26,964 nucleotides of DNA from Planctomycetota bacterium (GCA_020425885.1 JAGQRA010000768.1:1-26964), one strand, 5' to 3'; counted from the stretch's first letter, positions 15,614-24,950 are shown. Translations and numbers: made by a program. The notes: a model not told the origin generated them from the sequence alone.

Positions 15614-17229
15614 CCTACAGCGACTTCGAACGACGCCTGCTGGCGAACTACTTCTCGGTCACCGACGGCAGCGAGCACGCCGACATCTACGTCGTCAAGA
15701 ACCTGCCCCCCGAGGTCGCCGCCACCTTGAACGGCGTCTACTCGCGCAGCAGCAAGTCGATGCGCGACCAGTTCCTCGACCGGCTGCGACAGGGACTCGC
15801 CGCGCAGGGCAAGGCCCTCGAAGACCTGCCGTTGCCCGACACGACCGACGCGCTGAGCAGCGTCATGGCCGACAAGGCAGGGCAGTTCCTCAAGACCTAC
15901 GCCATCGATCACGGCCACAACTCGCTGCGCGAGGGCGCCGTCGTCCACCTCGCCGTCGAACGCGTGTCGCAGCTCGTGACCCGCTTCATCCAACGCGAAC
16001 GGCGATGCAGCTTCGAGGAGTCGTCGACGCGCTACATCTCGTTCGGCGCCGAGACCCACTGGCGCGACCCCGACGTGATGGCGGCCGGCGGCGAGATCAG
16101 CGCCGCCTACGAAGGCGTGCTCACCGACACCTTCGCCCTCTACCAGGAGGCGTCCGAACAGCTGCTCGCCCATCTGCAGCGACTGCGGCCGCTGCAGGAC
16201 GGCGAGAAGGAGGCGCCGTACCTGCGCACGCTGAAGGCCGAGGCGTTCGACGCCGCCCGCTATCTGCTGACGCCGGCGGTCTTCACCAAGTGGGGCATCG
16301 TCGCCGACGCGCGCACCCTGAGCGACATCGTCACCGAACTCACGAGCCACGACCTGGCGGAGTTCCGCCTCGTCGGCGAGCGCATGCGACGGCAGATCGA
16401 GACCGTGCTGCCGACCTTGCTGCGCCACGCCGGCGAGAACGCGTTCCAACGCGAGCTGCGCACCGCGCTGCCACGCCTCGCCGCCGAGCTCGGCGTCGCC
16501 GCGAGCCCGCCGCACCGCGGACCGGCCCGCGGGCGCACGGAGCTGATCGGCCACGACCCGGACCTCGACAGCCGGCTGTTGGCCTCGCTGCTGTTCGACG
16601 CCAGCCAGCAGCCGTTCGCGACGCTGATGGCGCGCGTCAAGGCGATGACCCAGGGCGAACGCCGCGCGCTGCTCGACAAGCTGATGGCCGCCCGCGGTCC
16701 GCATGACCCGTGGCCGCTGGCCTGCGAAGGCGCGGCGCCGTTCGACTTCGAGGTCGTGGTCGACTTCGGCGCCTATCGCGACATCGGTCGCCATCGCAAG
16801 AGCCTGCAGCAACAGCAGGCCCTGACCACCGTGCACGGCTTCGCCGTACCGCCGCTGATCGAGGCCGCCGGGCTCGCCGACCGCTACACCGCGGTCCTCG
16901 AACGCACCGCCGAGCGCCAGCAGCTCGTCGCCCGCGAGTTTCCCGCCGCGGCGGCCTACGTGGTGCCGTTCGCCTTCCTGCAGCGCATCAGGATCCAGTT
17001 CGACCCGCGCCAGACCGCCTACTTCATCGAGCTGCGCAGCGGACCGGAGGGACACTTCTCCTACCGCCAGGTCGCGCTCGACATGTTCGAGCACGTGCAG
17101 GCGGTGTCGCCGCTGTTCGCGGAGTACGTGCGCGCCCAGAAGGGTGGCGCCTTCCTGGGTCGCCTCGACAGCGAGATGACCGCCGACGAACGGCGGCTGC
17201 GCCGCATGCAGGCGGCCGGCGACGCCTGA
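15610..17229 (+). CDS. Tandem ThyX-like (flavin-dependent thymidylate synthase superfamily) protein
   Basis: The 539-residue product holds two ThyX-like units; a classical ThyX is about 220-250 residues. The first (about 80-270) has G-H-N-S-L-R-E-G-A (102-110), then R129-E130-R131 followed seven residues later by S139 and T-R-Y, a variant of the family R-H-R-x7-S motif with Glu for His. It continues with E-A-F-D-A-A-R-Y-L-L and S-H-D-L-A-E-F-R. The second (about 375-530) has R394-H395-R396 but Ala where the Ser is expected, then V-V-P-F-A-F, a Y-F-I-E-L-R strand and H-F-S-Y-R-Q-V-A, matching the family L-R / E-I-R region. True ThyX makes dTMP from dUMP with FAD, NADPH and methylene-folate; whether this one does is uncertain because each copy has a changed signature. 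It is coupled to the micropeptide gene. Confidence 0.75.
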   Translation: MTYSDFERRLLANYFSVTDGSEHADIYVVKNLPPEVAATLNGVYSRSSKSMRDQFLDRLRQGLAAQGKALEDLPLPDTTDALSSVMADKAGQFLKTYAIDHGHNSLREGAVVHLAVERVSQLVTRFIQRERRCSFEESSTRYISFGAETHWRDPDVMAAGGEISAAYEGVLTDTFALYQEASEQLLAHLQRLRPLQDGEKEAPYLRTLKAEAFDAARYLLTPAVFTKWGIVADARTLSDIVTELTSHDLAEFRLVGERMRRQIETVLPTLLRHAGENAFQRELRTALPRLAAELGVAASPPHRGPARGRTELIGHDPDLDSRLLASLLFDASQQPFATLMARVKAMTQGERRALLDKLMAARGPHDPWPLACEGAAPFDFEVVVDFGAYRDIGRHRKSLQQQQALTTVHGFAVPPLIEAAGLADRYTAVLERTAERQQLVAREFPAAAAYVVPFAFLQRIRIQFDPRQTAYFIELRSGPEGHFSYRQVALDMFEHVQAVSPLFAEYVRAQKGGAFLGRLDSEMTADERRLRRMQAAGDA

Positions 17230-17234
17230 CCGGC

Positions 17235-18779
<1,545 letters not shown>

Positions 18780-18818
18780 TGGTTGGTCGAGGGTGCGGGG
18801 CGAGTTCGGGCGAAGGAA

Positions 18819-18828
18819 GATACGTATC
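18819..18828. promoter_or_regulatory. Palindrome in the divergent FG-GAP / potassium channel promoter region
   Basis: GATACGTATC is a perfect ten-base palindrome and the only AT-rich spot in the 194-base intergenic region. It could be an operator for either gene or overlap a -10 element for the minus-strand gene, 40 bases from its ATG. Chance occurrence cannot be excluded. Confidence 0.25.
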
Positions 18829-18973
18829 CCGCGGCGGCCGTGGACCGTCATTCGGCAGCCCGGCGCGCCGGCACGCGGCCACCGCAGTCCGTGGCGCCGA
18901 TCGCATCGGCGATTCGGCGCTAGGTGCTCGCGCCACCCCGGCGGAACGGCTCTGATCCGATCGCGCCACAGCG

Positions 18974-19963
18974 ATGCCCCAACTCCTCCGCGTAGCCCTG
19001 GCCCTCACGGCACTGACCGCGATCGGAACGGTCGGCTTCCACTGGATCGAGAGCTGGGGCTTCTTCGACTCGCTCTACATGTCGGTGATCACGCTGACCA
19101 CGGTCGGCTTCAGCGAGGTCCACCCGATGAGTACCGGCGGCCGCGTCTTCGCGATGATCTTCCTCGTCGTCGGACTCGGCGTGTTCATGTACGGCGCCGT
19201 CACGCTCGGCGAATTCGTCGTCCACGCCCAGCTCGGCGCCTGGATGGGAAGGAACAAGATGAATGCCACTCTGCTCAGGATGAAGGACCACTTCGTCATC
19301 TGCGGCTTCGGCCGCTTCGGCCGCAGCCTCTGCGAGGAGCTGGCCGGGCGCGGCCTGCCGTTCGTCGTCGTCGAGTCCGACGCCGAGGTCGCTGCCATCT
19401 GCAACGAGAAGGGCTGGCCGCACCTGATCGGCGATGCGACCGAGGACTCGGCGCTGCGCGACGCCGGCATCGAACGCGCCCGCGGCATCGCCTGCACGCT
19501 GCCGAGCGACGCCGCCAACCTCTACGTCGTGCTGTCGGCACGGCTGCTGCAGAAGGACCTGCAGATCCTGTCGCGGGCCACGACCGAGAAGGAGGCGATG
19601 AAGCTGCGCCGGGCCGGCGCCGATCGCGTCATCAGCCTCTATGCGACCGGCGCGGCGAAGATGGCGCAGCTGATGGCCAATCCGCGCGTCGAGGACTTCT
19701 TCGAGGTCGTCACGTCGAAGGGCAAGTCGATGGACATCGCCGAGGTCCAGGTCGCCCCCTCGGCGCCGTACGCCGGCCGCACGTTGGCGCAATCGGGATT
19801 CCGCGACCGCGGCATCATGGTCGTCGGCATCCGCCGGGCTTCGGGCGAACTGCTCATCCCGCCGGAGCCGGGCAACGTCATCGACAGCGGCGACTGCCTG
19901 ATCGTGATGGGCAAGGTCGGGGCCGTGCAGGATCTGCTGCGTCAGGAATCGGCCACCGGCTGA
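18974..19963 (+). CDS. Two-transmembrane potassium channel with RCK (TrkA-N/TrkA-C) domains
   Basis: The 329-residue product is an MthK-like channel subunit. It has a first membrane helix at about 5-22, a pore helix and selectivity filter T43-V44-G45-F46, a second membrane helix at about 57-78, then a cytoplasmic RCK module. The Rossmann motif G-F-G-R-F-G (111-116) is followed by V-V-V-E-S-D, with the acidic residue that contacts NAD or ligand. A TrkA-C domain occupies about 243-325, containing G-I-R-R-A-S-G and G-D-C-L-I-V. The filter is followed by Ser 47 rather than the usual Gly. The protein would form a tetramer in the inner membrane, gated by ligand or calcium on the RCK ring. The ATG at 18974 puts the first helix at the right place. 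It is divergent from the FG-GAP gene. Confidence 0.9.
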   Translation: MPQLLRVALALTALTAIGTVGFHWIESWGFFDSLYMSVITLTTVGFSEVHPMSTGGRVFAMIFLVVGLGVFMYGAVTLGEFVVHAQLGAWMGRNKMNATLLRMKDHFVICGFGRFGRSLCEELAGRGLPFVVVESDAEVAAICNEKGWPHLIGDATEDSALRDAGIERARGIACTLPSDAANLYVVLSARLLQKDLQILSRATTEKEAMKLRRAGADRVISLYATGAAKMAQLMANPRVEDFFEVVTSKGKSMDIAEVQVAPSAPYAGRTLAQSGFRDRGIMVVGIRRASGELLIPPEPGNVIDSGDCLIVMGKVGAVQDLLRQESATG

Positions 19964-19976
19964 GGTTGCCGGTGGC
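19952..19976. terminator. Perfect 9-bp hairpin between convergent genes
   Basis: GCCACCGGC (19952-19960) and GCCGGTGGC (19968-19976) pair perfectly around a seven-base loop that begins with the TGA stop of the channel gene (19961-19963). It lies eight bases before the stop of the convergent kelch gene. The position suggests a bidirectional terminator, although there is no T-run on either side. Confidence 0.45.
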
Positions 19977-19984
19977 AGACCGGA

Positions 19985-21445
19985 TCAGAGACCGACGACG
20001 GCACTGACGGCGTTGGTCATCGTCAGGCTGCCCGGCGCGGAGGTGTCGAGGATCACGAACTGTGAATAGATCGGCAGGCCGAAGGCCGCGGCCGGGATCC
20101 CGTTCCAGACGAACGCGCTCGCACCGACGCTGGGGACCGCGGTCGCGAACTGGTCGCCGACCAGCAGATTGCAGGTCGGAGCCATGCCGAGGAAAGCGAG
20201 GTTCAACGGCAGCGCGCCGAGCGAGCTGTTGCTGTTCTGGAAGTCGAACAGGTGGCCGCCGAAGGTCGCGGCCGGCACGTTGCCGACGTCGAGCACGTAG
20301 TTGCCGTTGACCGTCGGCATGCTGGCGACGGTCAGGGTCGGAGCACCGGCGCCGCCCGGGCAGCCGGCGCCGTAGGTCTCGGCCTTGGTGCAGTAGTGGA
20401 AGGTGCTGATGGTCGTGTTGCCGGTGAGGGGGTGCTCGCCGCCGAACTGGACGCCGCAGCCGCTGGCGTCGTAGGCCGCGCCGGCACGGATGTGGGACAA
20501 CGTGTCGGCCGACGGACGCTGCGTCCACGACGTGCCGTCCCATTCCCAGGTGTCGCCCAGGTTGTTGCCGTTGCCGTCATGACCGCCGTGCAGCACGGCG
20601 ACGTTGCGGGTGTAGTCCCAGTACATCCTGGCGCCGACATGCGCGGGCGGCGCACCGGCACCACCGGCATGCACCATGGACCACAGTCTGGTCTGCACGT
20701 TGAAGGACCACAGCGCGTTGCTCGTCACGCCGAGGTTCCAATCGATGCCGCCGAAGCACAGCACCGTGTGGATGAAGCTGACCTTCGGGCCGCGGCACAT
20801 GGCGAGAAGACTGCGCTCGCCGGGGTTGGCGCCGAGGCCGCTATCGAGCAGGTACCAGTTGTTGGTCGCCGGCGAGAATCCCCACGTCTCCGGCGGCACG
20901 TGCGTGAACGCGCTGGCGTCGCCGCCGTAGACCACGAACAGGCCGGCGCCGCCGATGCCGGTGTTGGGCACGAAGGCGCCACCGAAGTCGACGCGGGCCG
21001 GCGGACTCACGCCCGGAAACTTCTTGGCCCAGACGGGCGGGTTGGAAAACGTGTTGAGGGTCCAGGTCTCGTCCTTCGACGTCATGCCGAGCAGCGGATG
21101 GTACGTGCCGCCGCCGAACAGGATGATGTTGCCAGCCCAGGTCTCGTAATCCATCTCGGCCCGCGCCAGGAACGGACCCGCGTTCGGCGTGATGACGCCA
21201 CCGACGTCCGTGTTCGTCGTCAGGGCCGTCCAGGTCGAGCCGTTGTAGGTCCAGGTGTCGTCGAGCGTGCCGGCGCCTATGCCGCCGTACATGACGGTCG
21301 GGGCACCCCAGCCCTGCGGCGTGCCGGTCATCGCGCAACCGGACCTGTTGCTGGGAAATGCTGCGGGAGAAGCCTGCCACCATTGGGCGGAGAGCGAGGA
21401 GGTGGCGACCGCGACTGCGATGGTGCCGATGCTGATCTTGTTCAT
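19985..21445 (-). CDS. Secreted kelch-type protein with C-terminal accessory domain
   Basis: The 486-residue product has a signal peptide (M-N-K-I-S-I-G then a hydrophobic core ending S-L-S-A-Q, residue 21). Kelch-like blades occupy about 45-350, recognised by M-Y-G-G, L-F-G-G-G, V-Y-G-G-D, C-F-G-G and L-H-G-G strands, each followed by a D-T-W or T-W turn. A Y-G-A-G-C-P-G-G turn at 358-365 leads to the shared accessory domain (366-486), with N-V-P-A-A, L-P-L-N-L-A-F-L-G-M-A-P-T-C, I-P-A-A-A-F-G-L-P-I-Y-S-Q and a hydrophobic end. The ATG at 21445 starts the signal peptide; no Shine-Dalgarno is seen, and the 5' leader is pyrimidine-rich with a strong hairpin 50 bases upstream. It differs from the kelch protein at 3244-4800 in having the accessory domain at the C-terminus. 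Confidence 0.8.
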   Translation of the reverse strand: MNKISIGTIAVAVATSSLSAQWWQASPAAFPSNRSGCAMTGTPQGWGAPTVMYGGIGAGTLDDTWTYNGSTWTALTTNTDVGGVITPNAGPFLARAEMDYETWAGNIILFGGGTYHPLLGMTSKDETWTLNTFSNPPVWAKKFPGVSPPARVDFGGAFVPNTGIGGAGLFVVYGGDASAFTHVPPETWGFSPATNNWYLLDSGLGANPGERSLLAMCRGPKVSFIHTVLCFGGIDWNLGVTSNALWSFNVQTRLWSMVHAGGAGAPPAHVGARMYWDYTRNVAVLHGGHDGNGNNLGDTWEWDGTSWTQRPSADTLSHIRAGAAYDASGCGVQFGGEHPLTGNTTISTFHYCTKAETYGAGCPGGAGAPTLTVASMPTVNGNYVLDVGNVPAATFGGHLFDFQNSNSSLGALPLNLAFLGMAPTCNLLVGDQFATAVPSVGASAFVWNGIPAAAFGLPIYSQFVILDTSAPGSLTMTNAVSAVVGL

Positions 21446-21496
21446 GGGTGTGAGAATCGTGACTGGCGGAGGGGAAGGAAAGGGAAGGGATCCTGT

Positions 21497-21519
21497 CGCG
21501 GCGCCCGGACGGCGCCGCG
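21497..21519 (-). promoter_or_regulatory. Strong hairpin in the kelch gene 5' leader
   Basis: CGCGGCGCC (21497-21505) and GGCGCCGCG (21511-21519) form a perfect nine-bp stem around a five-base loop. On the minus strand a long pyrimidine run (CCTTCCCTTTCCTTCCCC) and then the kelch ATG follow. It may be an attenuator, an mRNA-stability element or part of a divergent promoter. There is no T-only tract, so it is not a standard terminator. Confidence 0.4.
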
Positions 21520-21689
21520 GCGAAGTCGGATGCGTTCTACCGGGCCACGCCGGGTTCGAGCTGCCGACGTCCCACAGGTGACAAAGGGGAGGGAAATGGC
21601 TGGCCGGGAAAAGGTACCCTGAGGATCCCCGCAGTCGAGCCACGGGTCACGCCATGGCCGTCGACCGAACCCGGCCGATCAGGGCCGTC

Positions 21690-21958
21690 AACCTGCCACC
21701 GGCCGGCGGCGGCGCGCTGATGGCGATGGGGTTCTTGGATCAGCAATGGCAGTTCGGCGCGCTGCCGTCATTCCTGTCCGGCTACGGCATGCCGATGTGC
21801 CGACGGGTGGCGGCACGGCGCAGTGGAGCCTGCCCGTGCCGCGGACCAATGCCCTGTTCGGGCTGACGTTCTTCGTCCAGGCGCAGGTCGCGGACGCCGA
21901 CGCCAATGTCGCCGGTGCCACAATCAGCAACGGGGCGACGTTGGTCATCGGCTGGTAG
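21690..21958 (+). pseudogene. Frameshifted orphan copy of the secreted-protein accessory domain
   Basis: One plus-strand frame encodes N-L-P-P-A-G-G-G then L-P-S-F-L-S-G-Y-G-M-P-M-C (21690 to about 21800). A second frame, offset by one base, continues with G-G-G-T-A-Q-W-S-L-P-V-P, then F-G-L-T-F-F-V-Q-A-Q-V and A-T-I-S-N-G-A-T-L-V-I-G-W before a TAG at 21957-21959. Joined, they reproduce the order of landmarks of the accessory domain at the ends of the secreted proteins at 13705-15423 and 19985-21445 (P-A-G, G-M-P-x-C, V-P, F-V-Q, S-N-G). No signal peptide or catalytic part precedes it. It is best read as the surviving 3' end of a deleted gene, with one frameshift near 21790-21800. A sequencing error could explain the shift but not the missing N-terminal part. 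Confidence 0.6.
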
Positions 21959-21960
21959 CC

Positions 21961-23358
21961 CTACCGCACGATCACCTCGACCTGCTCCCCGAGTCGGGCG
22001 CGGAGTTCGGCCAGTCGCTTCGGCGTGATCTCTGCCGGACCGAGGATCACGAGGCGCCGCAGCGCGGCGTGACCGACCAGTGGCGCGAGTTGCTCGGCGT
22101 TCGGGGCGTGCTCCAGGCCGATCTCGAGCAGCTCGAGTGCGGTCACTTTCGCGCAATCCGACATGGTCGCCGCCAGATCCTTGCTGCGGCCAAAGCACAG
22201 ACCGCGCAACCGCGGACGCTGCTGCAACGCCGACCACAACGTGGCCGGCATATTCCTGCCAGCCCAGGTGAAGCGCTCGAGCGGCAGAGCCGCGATGACC
22301 TGCATCAGCTCATCCTGCAACGGCAGGGCGTCCTCGCCGACGCGCAGCGACCGCAGCTGCTGCATCGCACCCACGGCCCGCAGTCCTGCCGCCGTCACAC
22401 CCTGCACCCCTGTGAGCGACAGCGACTGCAAGGTGCGTGGCAGCTGCCGCAACACCTCGTCGTCGAGCTCGAAATGGGTCAGGCTCAGCGCGGCGAGCCG
22501 CGGCATGCCGGCCAGCTTGCGCATCTGCGCCGCGGTCAGCCTCGGCGAAGACCTGTCCTGCTGGAACGCGCCGAAGAGCAGCAGGCTGCGCAGACCCCGC
22601 AGCTTCGTGATGGCGTCGAAGGCCGCATCGTCGAGCGGCGACGAGTCGAAGTACAGGACGTCCAGATCCGGCAGGTTCGCGAGTGCGGCGATGCCTTCGG
22701 GATGCAGTCGCAGACCCGAGGTCACGATGGCGCGCAGCTTCGACAGCTCGGCGAGGACGCCGCCGATTTCGGCGTCGAGCTCGATGTCGCCCGCCGCCAA
22801 CACGAGCGTCCGCAGGTTCGGCAACCGGCGCAGCTCGCGGATCTCCGCCGCGCTCGCCCGCAGCCTCGGTGTCGCCAACGCCTCGAGGTCGTTCATGCCT
22901 CCGAGCGCTTGCCAAACCGCCGGTCCGAGTCGTACCGGTTCGACCTTCGTGTACAGCTGCAGCGCGCGGATGCCGCCGCGCCGGATGACGGCCAGCAGCA
23001 GTTCCTGATCGTCGACCGAGACGCTGAGCCGATCGACCTCGGGCGGCAATTCGGCCAGGTCGTCGAGTTCGGTGACGATCGGCATGGCCATGACCCAGGG
23101 GAACTCCTGCTCGTACCACGGGAACACGGGATCGAACGCGACCGGTTCCTGCGCCGCCGTGGTCGCATCGTCCGCCCGCAACCAGGCCACCGAGACCGTG
23201 ACGAACGCGCCGAACAGGACCACGGCCGCCGCGATCCAGCGGGCTCGCCACGGGTTCGTGTCCGGCCCGGCGAACGCCGCCGCATTCAGGACCTGCGCGA
23301 GCTCCGCGCTCAACAACCGCTCCCGCGCCGCTTCCTTGCTCGTCATCGCACTCGTCAC
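21961..23358 (-). CDS. Membrane-anchored leucine-rich-repeat protein coupled to an ECF sigma factor
   Basis: The 465-residue product has a cytoplasmic N-terminus of about 39 residues with a helical A-R-E-R-L-L-S-A-E-L-A-Q-V-L segment, one membrane helix at about 41-60 and a long extracytoplasmic part. From about 150 onward there are irregular leucine-rich repeats with L-x-x-L-x-x-L patterns such as L-P-N-L-R-T-L-V-L, L-P-D-L-D-V-L-Y-F, L-R-G-L-R-S-L-L-L and L-R-R-L-V-I-L. The GTG start (23356-23358) overlaps the sigma factor TGA as GTGA and has GAGGTGA just upstream, so the two are translationally coupled. A membrane sensor or anti-sigma-like regulator is a reasonable guess from context, but no known anti-sigma domain (zinc anti-sigma, FecR) was recognised. 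Confidence 0.75.
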   Translation of the reverse strand: MTSAMTSKEAARERLLSAELAQVLNAAAFAGPDTNPWRARWIAAAVVLFGAFVTVSVAWLRADDATTAAQEPVAFDPVFPWYEQEFPWVMAMPIVTELDDLAELPPEVDRLSVSVDDQELLLAVIRRGGIRALQLYTKVEPVRLGPAVWQALGGMNDLEALATPRLRASAAEIRELRRLPNLRTLVLAAGDIELDAEIGGVLAELSKLRAIVTSGLRLHPEGIAALANLPDLDVLYFDSSPLDDAAFDAITKLRGLRSLLLFGAFQQDRSSPRLTAAQMRKLAGMPRLAALSLTHFELDDEVLRQLPRTLQSLSLTGVQGVTAAGLRAVGAMQQLRSLRVGEDALPLQDELMQVIAALPLERFTWAGRNMPATLWSALQQRPRLRGLCFGRSKDLAATMSDCAKVTALELLEIGLEHAPNAEQLAPLVGHAALRRLVILGPAEITPKRLAELRARLGEQVEVIVR

Positions 23359-23873
23359 GTTTCACCTCGCAATCGTCGTTGCACGCATTGCCAAAGCCCC
23401 GCCCGCAGCCGCCGCAGCGCGGTCTTGACGCCATCGGGCACCATGCCGAACTCGGCGCCGAGCGCGGCCCTACCGGCGCAGTCGGCGTAGACCCGCTGCA
23501 GCATGGCGCGGCCGCGCGCCGGCAACGCCTCGACGCAGCGCGCGAGCGCATCGAGGCGGTGTTCGCCGTCGCCGTCGCCGCATTCCTCGCGCCAGACCTC
23601 GTCGGCCAGCTCGACCTCGCGACGCCTGGCCGCCGAGCGGCGGTCGCGCAGCATCAAGTTCTTGGCCACGCCGCGCAGGAACGCGCCGACCGCCGGCCGG
23701 CCGCGATCCTCGACCCCACGCTGCAGCGCGAACACGAACACCTCCTGCACCAGATCGTCGATCCGATCCGCGCCCGCGCCGAGCGTGAACAGGTAGCGGC
23801 GCAGCATCGGCGCGAAGTCGTCCAGGGCCGGCGGTTCTACCGCCGTCGATCGATGGTGAGCAGTTGCCCGCAC
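23355..23873 (-). CDS. ECF-type RNA polymerase sigma factor
   Basis: The 172-residue product has the two sigma-70 domains of group IV factors. Region 2 is at about 18-85, including D-D-L-V-Q-E-V-F (39-46) and the DNA-melting segment V-G-A-F-L-R-G-V-A-K-N-L-M-L-R-D-R-R. Region 4 is at about 117-168 (L-P-A-R-G-R-A-M-L, then the helix-turn-helix A-A-L-G-A-E-F-G-M-V-P-D-G-V-K-T-A-L-R-R-L). It would direct RNA polymerase to a small regulon in response to a signal. A GTG start at 23873 is used; an ATG at residue 23 would cut into region 2. The downstream LRR membrane gene overlaps its stop, and a ParB-like gene ends 67 nt upstream. Confidence 0.86.
   Translation of the reverse strand: MRATAHHRSTAVEPPALDDFAPMLRRYLFTLGAGADRIDDLVQEVFVFALQRGVEDRGRPAVGAFLRGVAKNLMLRDRRSAARRREVELADEVWREECGDGDGEHRLDALARCVEALPARGRAMLQRVYADCAGRAALGAEFGMVPDGVKTALRRLRAGLWQCVQRRLRGET
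23362..23368 (-). promoter_or_regulatory. Shine-Dalgarno for the LRR gene inside the sigma factor gene
   Basis: The minus strand reads GAGGTGA, ending three bases before the GTG at 23358. It lies inside the last codons of the sigma factor gene and supports the overlapping GTG start. Confidence 0.6.
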
Positions 23874-23940
23874 GCCGACAGCATCGCCCGCAAAGCAGCG
23901 AGAGGGTTCACCTTTTCGCTCGGGCCAGCGCCGCCAAGCG

Positions 23941-24804
23941 TCACTCGGCGGCAGCCTCGCCGGTCGCAGTGGGCCCGGTGGATTCGGCAGACGGCTCCGC
24001 TGCGATCAGGCCCGGGAAGGTCTTCTGCACCCGCCTCGTATGCACCTCGGTGTCGTCGCCGGCCTTGCCCGACAGCAGCGTCAGCAGCGACAACAGATCC
24101 TGCCCGCTGACCGTGTAGGTGGCCGACGGGTGTTTCGCGACATGCCTGGCGAGACGGCTGCGGGCCGACTTCACCGACAGCACGCGGCGCGGCGCGGCGG
24201 GGGCGCCGGCCTCGAGCTCGCGCAGCGCGGCGTCGGCCACGGCCCGTTCCCGGCCCGGCTCGGCGTCGAGGATCCGCCGACAGATCGCCTTGGCCTTGCC
24301 CCACGACAGCTTGCCCGCCTCGAGCAGCGTCCGCAGGCGCGGATCCATCGACGGCGCGAAGCGGATGATGTCGTCGATCCACGACTGGCTCTTGTCGAGG
24401 AAGGTGGCGATGCGGTCGCGATCCCAGTTGGCGTTGTTGAGGAAGATCACGGTGTCGAAGTACTCGACCACGCGGGCATCGAGTCGATCGGCGTTGAGCT
24501 TCAGGTTCAGCGCCCGCATCTCCTCGAGGTCGCCGGCGACGACGCGGACGTCGATGCGGTCGTAGTAGCCGGGATACTCGTGACGGATGCGGTCGATGGC
24601 GGCGTGACGGTGGAAACCGCCGACCAGGAAGTACTCGCCGCGGTTGCGTTCCCAGACGACCAGCGGTTCGAGCAGGCCGTTGCTGAGGATGTCCCGCTTG
24701 TAGTGATGGACCTTCTGCGGATTGACCGCGCGGTGGTTGGCGATCAGCGGGTGCTTGTGCACCAGACCGAACGGAACGTAGTCGTATCTCTTCGTCGTCA
24801 ACAT
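23941..24804 (-). CDS. ParB-like nuclease-domain protein (orphan)
   Basis: The 287-residue product begins with a ParB/Sulfiredoxin-type N-terminal domain: N-G-L-L-E-P-L-V-V-W (42-51) and G-F-H-R-H-A-A (63-69), the counterpart of the G-E-R-R-x-x-A box that binds CTP in ParB. A KorB/ParB-type helix-turn-helix follows around 126-148 (I-A-T-F-L-D-K-S-Q-S-W-I-D-D-I-I-R-F), with K-L-S-W-G-K-A-K-A-I after it, and an Ala/Glu-rich low-complexity tail ends the protein. Arg-Arg of the canonical box is Arg-His here, so CTP use is uncertain. No ParA, parS cluster or replication gene is nearby, so a transcriptional role is as likely as segregation. The ATG at 24804 was chosen because the ParB fold starts directly after it. 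It diverges from the second ECF gene. Confidence 0.78.
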   Translation of the reverse strand: MLTTKRYDYVPFGLVHKHPLIANHRAVNPQKVHHYKRDILSNGLLEPLVVWERNRGEYFLVGGFHRHAAIDRIRHEYPGYYDRIDVRVVAGDLEEMRALNLKLNADRLDARVVEYFDTVIFLNNANWDRDRIATFLDKSQSWIDDIIRFAPSMDPRLRTLLEAGKLSWGKAKAICRRILDAEPGRERAVADAALRELEAGAPAAPRRVLSVKSARSRLARHVAKHPSATYTVSGQDLLSLLTLLSGKAGDDTEVHTRRVQKTFPGLIAAEPSAESTGPTATGEAAAE

Positions 24805-24934
24805 GGTGGCATTCCGGCGCTCACCGCCCGGGTGCTGCGAACACCCACCGTGCGGCAGGCTGGCAACGGTCGCCGGCGCGGCGAATTGCAGGTCGGATCG
24901 GCGATCCGCCGGCGGACGCGCGGTCCCATGGCAC

Positions 24935-24950
24935 GGAATCGTCGATTTCC
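24935..24950. promoter_or_regulatory. Imperfect palindrome between the ParB-like and ECF genes
   Basis: GGAATCG (24935-24941) and CGATTTCC (24943-24950) form an inverted repeat with one bulged base, in a 257-base divergent region. A shorter repeat GGATC/GATCC lies at 24895-24907 and GGGTG/CACCC at 24830-24846. They could be operator sites, for instance for the ParB-like protein, but nothing beyond position supports this. Confidence 0.25.

Larger units (their letters stand above)
21446..21960. other. Intergenic region with leader hairpin and a decayed domain fragment
   Basis: These 515 bases hold no intact gene. From left to right: the pyrimidine-rich leader of the minus-strand kelch gene, a nine-bp hairpin (21497-21519), an unassigned GC-rich stretch, and a plus-strand frameshifted fragment of the accessory domain (21690-21958). 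The fragment's TAG stop (21957-21959) abuts the convergent stop of the LRR gene. Confidence 0.55.

Noticed and set aside
20252..23490. Long plus-strand open frames opposite the second kelch gene and the LRR gene
   Set aside because: No recognisable domains and biased composition; both are antisense shadows of supported genes.
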